Shown piece after piece: positions 1-8,662 of a DNA stretch of 52,523 nucleotides. Where the stretch lies: NCBI GenBank assembly GCA_964651825.1, contig CAZYWK010000018.1, positions 1 through 52,523 on the forward strand. The letters are read 5' to 3'. A program made the translations under genes and the position numbers. Position 1 is the stretch's first letter; each line of letters begins with the position of its first letter. Origin of the DNA: Sva-07 sp964651825 (GTDB lineage: Bacteria > Actinomycetota > Acidimicrobiia > Acidimicrobiales > Ilumatobacteraceae). Below the pieces are notes generated by a model that saw only the letters and a list, made by a program, of their open reading frames with translations, was not told the DNA's origin and did no database searches.

Positions 1-690
1 CGACGCCCTCATCCACTCAAACTAGAAAATGTCTCAAACGGCTTGACAGGTTCCGAGGTCGCCGCAACATGCGCGGGAATCGGGACCTTGTTGGTGACGA
101 TCTGGCAATCGAAGGCGCAGCTCGACGCTGCCTACGGCCGACTGTCCGACAGTGTGCTCACCAACCACCTCACCAAGGTCATCTTCTCGGGCTGCTCGGA
201 TCCCGCCACGCTCGACTACGTGTCACGGCTGCTCGGCGACGAAGAGGTTCAGCACCGGTCGGTGTCGTACGACATCGCTGGTGGCATTGGGCGGCGTAGC
301 GTCTCGGAGTCGGTTCACCGTGAGGCGCTCACGCCGTTCCATCTGCTACGGCAGGTTCGACCCGGGGAGGCGGTGCTCATCCACGGCACCCTTCCGCCGG
401 CGCACCTAACGGCACGTCAGTACTGGAGTGAGTCGGGGCTCGTGAAGCTGACACGGCAAGATCCTGCGCACGATGGCCCGAGGCTCCCGCAGTGCGCGAC
501 CTCAGTGTCCGAATGGCGCAAACGTCGCATCGTTAACGTCCCAAGGTCCTCGTACCGAACAGGTCCGCGGTGGTCGGCCCGCAGGAGCAGCGATGATTCC
601 GGTCGCACAGCGGACAATCGCCGGAACGCGGTCAACGAGCGCGGTGGGCGCGACGGCATCGCCGGAAGCTCACACAATGACCCCAATTGA
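1..690 (+). pseudogene. C-terminal fragment of TraG/VirD4-type conjugative coupling protein
   Basis: The frame is open from the window edge. From about base 55 to 430 it reads like the C-terminal TraM-recognition domain of TraG/TraD/VirD4 ATPases: a VTIWQSKAQLDAAYG block, then TNHLTKVIFSGCSDP, LDYVSRLLGDEEV and RPGEAVLIHGTLPPAHL. These ATPases normally sit at the inner membrane and deliver relaxase-DNA to the type IV secretion channel. The Walker A/B ATPase core is absent; bases 1-45 do not look like the expected upstream part, and after about base 430 the frame runs on without family resemblance. The nearest start codon is TTG at 43. I read it as a decayed remnant of the element's conjugation module. 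If the core lies just left of the window the gene may be less damaged. Confidence 0.6.
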
Positions 691-704
691 CAGCTTCGCA
701 GAGG

Positions 705-3700
705 TCAGCGACGTTTGCGCCGCTTCCTTCGCCGACGCTTCTCTGCCTTTGCCGAGTTCTTGCGACGCGGCTGCATCACCAGCTGACTTGCGGTTCGTTC
801 GCGCAACGTATCCAGCGAGATGAGTCGTAAGTCCCGCGCGAGTCCGCTGGCTCCCAAGTAGTGCGTGCCGAGGAGATCTGCGCTCGTGACGACCATGCCC
901 TGCACGTCCCAACTGGTGGGCTCGTCCGAGATGCTCAGCTCCTTCAGCACGCGTGGAAGGTGGTCACGCAAGAATTCGATCCGCTCCAGGCGATGGGTTG
1001 AGGCTGAGCCACGCTCGCCGATCAACTTCTCGACCTCGTTGCCCAGCTCCTGTGGCGTTCGGGCGAACTCAAAGTCCTTCGCCTCCACTACGAGGAGCAC
1101 TAGGCGCGACCGGTCGATCACCAAGACATCGACGTCGCCCATCTCCTGTCCGTTTGGCCTGAGGAGTCGCAGCTTTCCGATCTTTTGCACCCGCTCGCGG
1201 ACATCTTCAAATCCGGCCTCCCGAAGCGCGTTGGCAACACGAGCGTTGAACTCCTCCCCGGCCTGGTGGGTGATACGGCCGACGAATCTGCGCATCTCGT
1301 CTGACGTCGCCGGGTACCTGGCGGAGATCAGTTGTTGCATGAGGTACTGCCCAGCGCGCCAGGTCGATCGGGCGCCCCAGACGACCTCGTCGCCCGAGGC
1401 AGTCGGGCGCACGAGCAGCGGCCGTCGAATCATCGAGCGGTTGCGAGAGAACTTCCAGGGGTACGAGTCTCTGGGGAAGCGCTTTGGATCGAAGCCCTCC
1501 ACTGGTTCCAGGCTGAGAAGGTCGAGCCCTGCGCCGACGGCGTCGTCGGGAAGCCTCGTGCTTTCTGCCAGGGCGGCTACAAGCTCTGCGAGTTCTCTGA
1601 CCCCTACGCCGTGGTCGGTGTCGCGCGCCTGCCGCACCAGATCACCGATCAACATATTCAGGTTCGTCGCCGAGATCCCGAACTCGGCTTCGTACGCGCC
1701 GTCGATGTCGCGCGGGTCAAACGTGCTCGGCGAGTTTGGTCTCCAGTGAGAGGCGTACGTTGAGACAGCGTTTGCCATGGTCTTCGTGCTGGCGATCTCC
1801 CCGAACTTAAGGAGTGCCGATTGAAACGCATCGGCTCGGTCGAACCCGAGGCGACCCGACGGCAGAAGTGCCATGCGTTCGTCTGAGAGCCCATATTGAA
1901 TCGCATCGCTAAGAAAGCCGAACTCAACAATTCGGTTTGCCAACGCAATCATGCGGTCGTAGCGCTCTAGCGAGAACTGCTCTCGTCCGTGTGGTGGCGA
2001 TGCCGTCGTCAGCTCGATGATGAAGCGGTTAGCGATGGCCGTTGATGCCATCCCCGTCATGTAGGTCTTGCCGCGGGTGACCGCTGCCGACTCTGCCCCA
2101 AAGCATGCGGCTTGCGACGGGACCTGAAGGGTCGCGCGCCTTTCGGCATAGATGATCGACTCAGTTTCGAGAGCCAGCAGTTCGAGCAGTTCAGCGGGAT
2201 GCAAGGACTGCAGCAGTGACCACAATTCGCTGAAGGCCCACGCGACAGCACGGTTCAATACGTCGGTGCGAGAGGCGGAATCAATCGGTCCAGCAGCAAT
2301 GCCCGCTTCTGACAACTGCTCGCCCACCTGGTCGAGTGCCACTTCGACCGCCGACGATTGCACGAGTCGCGGCTGAGCGCCGAGACCGAGTGTAAGCATC
2401 GGATCTGCGTCGGGGCCGAGAACATGCAGCATCTTGACAAGCGAGTCGGAGCCCAAGATCTCCGGCCATGCGGTCGCGGGCGGGTCGCTGAGCCCCGCAA
2501 GTCGGTAGAGCCCGACGATGACCTCGCGCGCGACGACTCGCTCGGCAGCGTTTCCCGGGCCATAGAAGCGGCTACCTGCGCCGTCGCTGAATCGGCACAC
2601 GATCCGCCCGGGTGCGGCGACATCGACCTCCAACCATTCACTGAGCGGTTCGAGATCCGACGAAGAGGTCGGATCCGGTACCGATGCTTGAATTTCAATG
2701 ACGGGTTGGATGCCATGCGCGGATAGCGAGTCCAGCGGGTCTTTCAGGAGATCGGAACATCGCCAGAGCCAGAAGGCGACAGCCTCGACCAGGTCCTCAG
2801 CGTGCTGCCGCTCCGGCCCGTCGGCGTCCGCCGGCACGACCCATACCTGGGCGCCAACTTCGACGAGGTGGCAGGCGCCGTACCTCTGGCCAAGAGGGCG
2901 ATAGATGCTTTGCTCGTCGGATGCGCGCCATCGCTGAACGAGCGCAATGCCGTCCGAGTCGGGCAGCAATGCGGCATGCACGTCGCGGCGCTGGGCAGCC
3001 TTGATCCGTAGCGGTGCCGCAGTGGTTGACTGCACCGACATCATCGTTGGGTGCTGGTCGTCGCCAAGGTAGAAGCCGTCGCCGTGGCCCTTGTAGATCG
3101 CAAACTCGTCGAGCGTGGAGAAGGAGAAGACCTTGGCTCGATCGTGCAGTCGCCGTTGGGCTCGCGCGAACGCCCAGAGTCCGAGTGGGTCGGCGTCGAC
3201 CTCCTCGGCCATCACGGCGATGTCGCCCAGAGCCGCGACCAATAGTTCCGAATCGAGGTCGATCTCGGTGCCGCTGAACCTCATTGCGTACGAGCGCCCG
3301 AGCGGAGCCAGCGTCACCAAGTGCAACACCGAGCCGCGATCAGGCATGACGCGAAACGCAGCCCTCACGGCTGGCAGCCGTGCCCGCAATTCGTCTACAA
3401 GCTCCGGCAGCGGGGCGTGGTCGAAGGGGCTGCCAGCCACGTAGTCGTCCAAGGTGTCAACCACGCTGCATACGTGGACGAGCTTGTCGACATCGAATCG
3501 ATAGAAGCGCTCGGTGAAGCGTGCTGGTGACACGAGCTCGTCCGGCGTGCCCACGCGTTCCCATCGCATGGACCCGACCGCTCGATGCAGGGCAGTCATC
3601 TGTGCTCGATGCAGGCAGTCGACTAGATCGCCCGCGATTCCCGCATCCAGTGCGCGGACAAGGGTTCGATGAACAATTGACATCGTCACCCCGCCAGGCA

Positions 3701-4436
3701 ACGCGAGGACAACGTTGCCATCATGGGTCCGCCCGAGCGGGAGTCCGTAGAGCCGGTCGTCGACGGGCGAATTGCGATCATCGCCTGGCCGCGGGACGTG
3801 TGCATCCAGCGTCAGGCTCTCGATCACGGGCTCTAGGTCGGCGCCGATGAGCTCCCGGCACTCCGCAAGCGTGAATGTCACAGCTGCTCGGAGCTGATCG
3901 AGTACCGCGCCTTCGGGAAGAAACAGGCTTGACCCGAGCCTGTCCGCCGGCGCTGTCCATCGCGCCAAACCTGCTCGGCGGCACGCCGCCTCAGACAGAG
4001 CAAGCAGCACCTGGGCCTCGAGCAACACCACCGTCTCGAAGTCCTCGTGACCGAGCTCACCCATGTAGCGGGCGGCTTCGAGGACGAGCTGGCAGCCGAC
4101 GTTCGCTCCCGTCGTCCCACCGCTCAGGACTCGAAAATCTCCTCCGAAGAATTGGATGGACGAGACGAATGGCTCCTCAGACGGATCTTCGGCGGAGGTC
4201 TGGCTCGTGCTTGCAATGGGACTGTGAGTCAAGATGCGCCGCAGCTGATTCGTCGACAGCCTGGCGTCTCCGGCGTGCGGCCCGATGACGTGTGCGAGCT
4301 CGACTAGCCGAACGAATCGAGCCCACTTGGTCTGATTCTCAGGTGTGAGTTGAAGGGCTGCGGCCGCGGTCAGTAAGTCGTCCCGGGTGTCGGTCAGCTC
4401 CTCCGCGAGTTCTCCGTACGAAATGGCTGCCGACAT
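705..4436 (-). CDS. large protein with C-terminal PD-(D/E)XK-like nuclease domain
   Basis: 1243 aa from ATG 4436; an in-frame extension to 4577 exists but would overlap the divergent gene and adds no family-like sequence. The first ~1050 residues match nothing I can name: mostly alpha-helical, no Walker motif, no TM segment. Residues ~1060-1125 resemble a restriction-type PD-(D/E)XK nuclease: GEEFNARV helix, then GDVDVLVIDR (acidic D at ~1101-1103) and VVEAKDF (E-x-K at ~1118-1120). The last ~20 residues are almost all Lys/Arg, a likely nucleic-acid-binding tail. The gene lies on an integrated element and is divergent from a three-TM protein, with Abi_C and ArdC genes nearby, so a defence role is plausible but inferred. 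Alternative: a nuclease-domain protein serving element maintenance. Confidence 0.7.
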   Translation of the reverse strand: MSAAISYGELAEELTDTRDDLLTAAAALQLTPENQTKWARFVRLVELAHVIGPHAGDARLSTNQLRRILTHSPIASTSQTSAEDPSEEPFVSSIQFFGGDFRVLSGGTTGANVGCQLVLEAARYMGELGHEDFETVVLLEAQVLLALSEAACRRAGLARWTAPADRLGSSLFLPEGAVLDQLRAAVTFTLAECRELIGADLEPVIESLTLDAHVPRPGDDRNSPVDDRLYGLPLGRTHDGNVVLALPGGVTMSIVHRTLVRALDAGIAGDLVDCLHRAQMTALHRAVGSMRWERVGTPDELVSPARFTERFYRFDVDKLVHVCSVVDTLDDYVAGSPFDHAPLPELVDELRARLPAVRAAFRVMPDRGSVLHLVTLAPLGRSYAMRFSGTEIDLDSELLVAALGDIAVMAEEVDADPLGLWAFARAQRRLHDRAKVFSFSTLDEFAIYKGHGDGFYLGDDQHPTMMSVQSTTAAPLRIKAAQRRDVHAALLPDSDGIALVQRWRASDEQSIYRPLGQRYGACHLVEVGAQVWVVPADADGPERQHAEDLVEAVAFWLWRCSDLLKDPLDSLSAHGIQPVIEIQASVPDPTSSSDLEPLSEWLEVDVAAPGRIVCRFSDGAGSRFYGPGNAAERVVAREVIVGLYRLAGLSDPPATAWPEILGSDSLVKMLHVLGPDADPMLTLGLGAQPRLVQSSAVEVALDQVGEQLSEAGIAAGPIDSASRTDVLNRAVAWAFSELWSLLQSLHPAELLELLALETESIIYAERRATLQVPSQAACFGAESAAVTRGKTYMTGMASTAIANRFIIELTTASPPHGREQFSLERYDRMIALANRIVEFGFLSDAIQYGLSDERMALLPSGRLGFDRADAFQSALLKFGEIASTKTMANAVSTYASHWRPNSPSTFDPRDIDGAYEAEFGISATNLNMLIGDLVRQARDTDHGVGVRELAELVAALAESTRLPDDAVGAGLDLLSLEPVEGFDPKRFPRDSYPWKFSRNRSMIRRPLLVRPTASGDEVVWGARSTWRAGQYLMQQLISARYPATSDEMRRFVGRITHQAGEEFNARVANALREAGFEDVRERVQKIGKLRLLRPNGQEMGDVDVLVIDRSRLVLLVVEAKDFEFARTPQELGNEVEKLIGERGSASTHRLERIEFLRDHLPRVLKELSISDEPTSWDVQGMVVTSADLLGTHYLGASGLARDLRLISLDTLRERTASQLVMQPRRKNSAKAEKRRRRKRRKRR

Positions 4437-4559
4437 CGCCGCAACGGTACGACGTTCCCCACTCTGCTGCCCCAGGCGGAATTGTCGCACCGAGCCCCAC
4501 GCTGCTCTGTTTTCTGGTGTCGGGCGACCCCGTGAGACGAGGAGCGCTACCTTCTCTAC

Positions 4560-5615
4560 GTGGACCCACGGTTCCAAAATACGACGCAGGCCGAGATCTC
4601 GATAGAGGGCGACGCGGTGGTGGTGTGCTTCGAAGGGCTCGAGTACCGACTAAGGCCCGGCGGCTTCTCGGTAGCCGTCGAACCCTGGACGCCGGGTGTC
4701 GTCATCCGACGCGAGCGGCTCGACGCCTCTCCGATTCGCGACATCCGAATCAATCGGCGAGTCGACGGTGGGCCCGGCTACGTCGGCAAACTCGATGAGC
4801 GAGATCCGCTCATCGACGAACTCATCGCCATGAGTGATCGCACGATCGGTATCAAGGGCCCGATCGAGCCCGCAATTATCGCAGACACAAGGAGGAAGGC
4901 GTTCGACCTCGCAGGCGACGACCCGACGTCGTTGGGACTTATCGCAGCGGCCGACAATTACCTCACGGATCGGTATTCAGACGAGTACAAACTGGGAGTC
5001 CTGCCCCGGTCGGGCCGCCCGTCACGGGAGGTCGTGGATCGCCTTCGCCGGCTCTCCGCCTCCGGTCATCCAGGATTGGTTCGCCTAAACGAACTGGTCG
5101 GCTACGCGGTCGATCGCGCCGGCGGGCTGTCGCAGGTCGAACGACGGCCATCGGTCAAGAAGGATGTGTCGAACTCCGAGATGGCAACCTGGAAGTTGGT
5201 GGGCTCAGCTCTGTTCGGCGTCGCCATGTTCGCCGGCATCGCGTTCTTTGCACTGCCCGTCATGCTCCGAAGCGTGGAGGAGCAGAAGGCGGACATGCTG
5301 GCCGCTGGCGAACAGTTCGACGCAGGTATCGGCGGCGATCGCATCGCGATTATCTTCCTAGGCTTCTTTGCAGTCGTTGCACTGCTGATCGGCATCGTGA
5401 ACATCTGGGAGGCGCTAGGACGGTTTGAGCCCATCAAACCGGCTATGGATGCGGTCGCGTCTGCTCTCGGCGCAGTCGGAAAGGTCGTCGTCATAGCGTT
5501 GCTGGCGCTTGTAGCGCTGGCTACTGCCGGATGGATGCTCTCCGGAACCGGATGTGACGGTGAACTCGTGCCAGTGGATCGCTTCGGCTCATACGAGTGT
5601 CTGGAGCGGCCGTGA
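4560..5615 (+). CDS. three-TM membrane protein of unknown function
   Basis: 351 aa from GTG 4560, preceded by a purine-rich GACGAGGAG about 15 bases upstream. Residues 1-205 are soluble and not recognised. Three hydrophobic segments follow: about 212-236, 262-283 and 306-328, then a short tail with two Cys. The gap to the divergent nuclease-domain gene is 123 bp, so the two probably share a control region. A soluble sensor or effector part joined to a small membrane domain recurs in abortive-infection systems, but no effector family can be named here. Codon use matches its neighbours and there is no frameshift. Confidence 0.65.
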   Translation: MDPRFQNTTQAEISIEGDAVVVCFEGLEYRLRPGGFSVAVEPWTPGVVIRRERLDASPIRDIRINRRVDGGPGYVGKLDERDPLIDELIAMSDRTIGIKGPIEPAIIADTRRKAFDLAGDDPTSLGLIAAADNYLTDRYSDEYKLGVLPRSGRPSREVVDRLRRLSASGHPGLVRLNELVGYAVDRAGGLSQVERRPSVKKDVSNSEMATWKLVGSALFGVAMFAGIAFFALPVMLRSVEEQKADMLAAGEQFDAGIGGDRIAIIFLGFFAVVALLIGIVNIWEALGRFEPIKPAMDAVASALGAVGKVVVIALLALVALATAGWMLSGTGCDGELVPVDRFGSYECLERP

Positions 5616-5923
5616 GCCTAGACAAATCGGGCCGGGATCTGCCATACGCGCGGATCCCGTGGGCACGACAGGCAGCATCTCGCCGGTGCTGCGCGCGTTT
5701 CGAACCCACCGACCGCAGCTCGTCGACACGCCGACGGTGACCGCAGGCCCTGCCGGAGTCGCTCCAACCACAATCGCAAGCGGGTAGTCCAGGTCAGAGT
5801 GAGCCGCCACCCGCAAGCTCGAGTCCGCGTGGACGCTCTGTTCCTCAGTCAAGTGCGCGACAGGCCGCGCGAGGCTGAGCCGGCTGACGACAGGCTTGCG
5901 CCTCGCATGTACCGGGGTGTGGC
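5616..5923. other. 308-bp intergenic stretch without a recognisable gene
   Basis: Between the three-TM protein and the Abi_C gene. Short frames here show no family resemblance and no ribosome-binding site. It probably carries the promoter of the Abi_C gene, but I see no clear -35/-10 pair. Confidence 0.4.
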
Positions 5924-6748
5924 ATGGCGCTCCGTACGATCGGTCGGGTGGAGGACAACCGCTCGAAGCTCGCCAAGGCACTGTCTGACTTCTGGTATGG
6001 CGGAGCTGGGCCCAGCCACGGGGAGTTGGAGCGTGTCTTCGATGATTTCGACCTCGAAGTGGAGGAGGGCAGTAAGCGGGATCGCGTGCTGGCAGCGGTT
6101 CAGCTTGCTCCGGAGGCTGTCCTGCCTCGTCTCCTGGCAGTCCTTGTCGACCTGTTGAACCAGCTCAGTCTCCTGGTCGGACCTCAAGCGGATGCAGCGG
6201 CGGTCGCACGGCTTCAGAAGCGCCTTCGGCCTTACAACCTCCAGATCGCAGAGGACGGAGAGCTAGTTGGCGGCACCCGCCTTGGAATAGAGCCCGAGGT
6301 CCTGATCGACGTTCCAGCGCTACGTGAACACATCCAACGGATCCACGTGGCGTTGGAAGTGGATGACAGTGCGCTGATGTTGGGTAGCTCCAAGGAGCTG
6401 CTCGAGTCCACCTCGAAACTGGTGCTAGCGGAAGTCGGCGAAGTTGCTCCGTCGAAGTTCCCTGGGTTGCTCGGTAGGGCGCTAGAGGTGCTCGGTCTAC
6501 ACCCGAAGGCAGTCGCCGGCGACGATGACGTGGTTGCTGCCACCCGACGAATCCTCGGTGGTCTTCAGCAGATCGGACTTGGCGTCAACGAACTCCGAAA
6601 TGACCACGGGACCGGCCACGGTCGCGCTGGCGGCGTGAAGCTCGGGCTACGTCAGGCGCGACTGGCCGCAGGGTCTGCGGTTGTGCTTGCCAGCGTGATG
6701 ATCGACACTCTGGAGGACCCGGGCGCCCCCTGGCGGCGAAACAGGTAG
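5924..6748 (+). CDS. Abi_C domain abortive-infection-type protein
   Basis: 274 aa from ATG 5924, with GGGG about 10 bases upstream; GTG 5948 is an alternative start. The C-terminal third carries the pattern of the abortive-infection C-terminal domain (Abi_C): SSKELLESTSKLVL at 155-168, then ELRNDHGTGHG (R225, N226, G231-H232-G233) and a small-residue helix starting RQARLAAGSAVV (243-254). Proteins with this domain are associated with abortive phage resistance; the conserved Arg and His resemble a nuclease-like site, though the mechanism is not settled. The N-terminal ~150 residues are helical and unnamed. It stands alone on the plus strand, downstream of the three-TM gene. Confidence 0.75.
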   Translation: MALRTIGRVEDNRSKLAKALSDFWYGGAGPSHGELERVFDDFDLEVEEGSKRDRVLAAVQLAPEAVLPRLLAVLVDLLNQLSLLVGPQADAAAVARLQKRLRPYNLQIAEDGELVGGTRLGIEPEVLIDVPALREHIQRIHVALEVDDSALMLGSSKELLESTSKLVLAEVGEVAPSKFPGLLGRALEVLGLHPKAVAGDDDVVAATRRILGGLQQIGLGVNELRNDHGTGHGRAGGVKLGLRQARLAAGSAVVLASVMIDTLEDPGAPWRRNR

Positions 6749-6815
6749 TCCGTGGATCCGATGACTCGACCGCCCGGATGTACGCACACTCGGATGTAGC
6801 CAGCGCTGGTCGAAT

Positions 6816-6983
6816 GTGCTGGCCGAAGTCGCCGAGGAGCACCGACTCCTAGGAGCATCGGATGTGCCGTTCCGCTCGCGCGCAGCCGAGGTCCTCGCGA
6901 CGAGGACTGTTCCGACCATCACCAAATTCATTCGCATCAACACCCGCGAGCTGGTGGCACGGGGGAATCTCCGAGAATGCTGA
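6816..6983 (+). CDS. possible small ORF or gene remnant, 55 aa
   Basis: A GTG-started frame with coding-like codon use (strong G/C at third positions) in the 297-bp gap between the Abi_C and ArdC genes. The peptide has an amphipathic region around AEVAEEHRLLGASDV and TVPTITKFIRIN. I recognise no family and see no clear ribosome-binding site. It may be the 3' end of a lost gene of the element. The rest of 6749-7045 shows nothing. Confidence 0.25.
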   Translation: MLAEVAEEHRLLGASDVPFRSRAAEVLATRTVPTITKFIRINTRELVARGNLREC

Positions 6984-7045
6984 TGCTCGATCCGGGTGGA
7001 TGGTCGGGCGGTGATCCGTGACGTCACGGGTTCACCGTCGTCGGC

Positions 7046-8599
7046 ATGGACACCAAAGTCACGAACGAGGAGCGTCTCGCCGCTGCTCACGCCGCCCTTA
7101 CCGACGCCGTCGCCAAGGTCGCCACCAGCGAGGACTGGCAGAACCTGTTGCACATCTCGGGTTCGTTCCACCGGTACTCGCCGAACAATCAACTGCTACT
7201 CGCTGCCCAGGGAGCAGAGGGTGTGGTGGCGTCGTTCCACACCTGGAAACAGATCGCGGCGACGGACGGCGACGTCTGCCGCATCCGCAAGGGCGAGAAA
7301 GCGCTGCGTGTTTACGCCCCGATCCGCACAAAGCAGCGCGATGTCGACCCCGACACCGGCGAACTCCACGAACCCCCGATCGTGGGATTCCGGCTCGTTC
7401 CCGTCTTCCATGAAGGACAGCTTGTCGCTCCGCCCGACCTTCCCGCACAGCCCAAACTTCTCGACGGACAGGAGCCACCGCCTGAGATCTGGGACGCCGT
7501 CGCCGAACAGATCTACGCCGCCGGCTACGCGCTCGAGCGAGGACCCCTTGAGGGCGTCAGCGGACCGAAAGGCGTCACCAATTTCATCGACCGCACCGTC
7601 ACCGTCCGCGACGATCTCGGACCGGCCCAGGCGCTCAAGACCCAGATCCACGAACTCGGACATGTGATCATGCACTTCGCCGATGTTCGTGAGCCGGGCA
7701 TGACCCGAGACCGCATCGAGGTCGAAGCCGAATCCGTCGCCTACGTCGTGTGCGATCTGATCGGCGTCGACGCCGGTTCGTACTCGATCCCGTACGTCGC
7801 CAACTGGGCCGGCGCGGATGTCGAACTCGTCGAAGCCACCGCCCAGAAGGTGCTCACGACCGCCCGGCAGATCGTCACCGGTCTCGAGGCCGAACTCGGT
7901 GTCGATCTCCGACCGAACCCGATCGCCAGCGTCATCCGACAGACTGCTGAACGTGAGCATGTCGTCAGCCAGCCGGTCGGTCGACGGATCGGCAGCGGCG
8001 CTGCGACTGACCAACTCATTGCTGACCACCTCGGCCAGGGCGAACTGGACTGGCCTCGACTCGCCGGGTCGATTCCGGCCATCGAGACGCATCGAGCTAT
8101 CGCCGCACACTGCGACCCGGGCGCTCAGGCGATCGTGCTCGCGGAGGCCGGCGCATCGCCCGAGGCCACGGCGACCGTCCTGAGGGCACATGGACTCGAC
8201 GACCAGGCTGTACTGGCTCTGCTGACCGTCACCGTTCCGGACCAGCTCGGAGTGACGTCCACGCTCTACGACCGTGACGATGCCATCCGGGCCGTACGCG
8301 ATCCACAGCCGATCAGACCCCTCGTCGATCAGGTGGTAGCGGATCTCCTTCTGGCAGCTGGGAGGCATCCTGCCGGTGCCCGACACCTCGCCGAGACAAG
8401 TGGACAGCCGGCCTCGGTCATCAATCTCATGGAGGAGCGGCTCCGACGAACGGGCGAACGGTCAGCAGCCGCTGATCGGCGTGCGAACCGAGGGCTTGCC
8501 CTCATCGACGAATGGACCAGCCCTGTCTCGCCCGACGGCCCCGAAGCGTCCGCCGCAGCGCCGCAGCTGCCAGAGCCTCCCGAACCGCCGGCCGCGTGA
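7046..8599 (+). CDS. ardC: ArdC-type antirestriction protein (ssDNA-binding domain plus zinc peptidase)
   Basis: 517 aa from ATG 7046. Residues ~8-125 resemble the N-terminal ssDNA-binding domain of ArdC (SFHRYSPNNQLLLAAQ; W..IAATDGDVCRIRKGEKALRV). Residues ~145-240 form an ImmA/IrrE-like metallopeptidase with HELGH at 202-206 and a downstream EVEAES that could supply the third zinc ligand. The last ~230 residues are an unnamed helical extension. ArdC proteins enter recipients with conjugated DNA and protect it from host restriction, which suits a gene beside a coupling-protein remnant and an integrase. It is intact, unlike the conjugation remnant. Confidence 0.82.
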   Translation: MDTKVTNEERLAAAHAALTDAVAKVATSEDWQNLLHISGSFHRYSPNNQLLLAAQGAEGVVASFHTWKQIAATDGDVCRIRKGEKALRVYAPIRTKQRDVDPDTGELHEPPIVGFRLVPVFHEGQLVAPPDLPAQPKLLDGQEPPPEIWDAVAEQIYAAGYALERGPLEGVSGPKGVTNFIDRTVTVRDDLGPAQALKTQIHELGHVIMHFADVREPGMTRDRIEVEAESVAYVVCDLIGVDAGSYSIPYVANWAGADVELVEATAQKVLTTARQIVTGLEAELGVDLRPNPIASVIRQTAEREHVVSQPVGRRIGSGAATDQLIADHLGQGELDWPRLAGSIPAIETHRAIAAHCDPGAQAIVLAEAGASPEATATVLRAHGLDDQAVLALLTVTVPDQLGVTSTLYDRDDAIRAVRDPQPIRPLVDQVVADLLLAAGRHPAGARHLAETSGQPASVINLMEERLRRTGERSAAADRRANRGLALIDEWTSPVSPDGPEASAAAPQLPEPPEPPAA

Positions 8600-8662
8600 C
8601 CGACGTGGCGCGCGAGCGATATCGACGCCCGGCGTGTGCCCGGTGAAGGCTCCGCCCGTCGA

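Noticed and set aside
7196..8386. 396-codon minus-strand frame opposite the ArdC gene
   Set aside because: No recognisable domain and antisense to a clear ArdC with HELGH; ordinary high-GC shadow frame.
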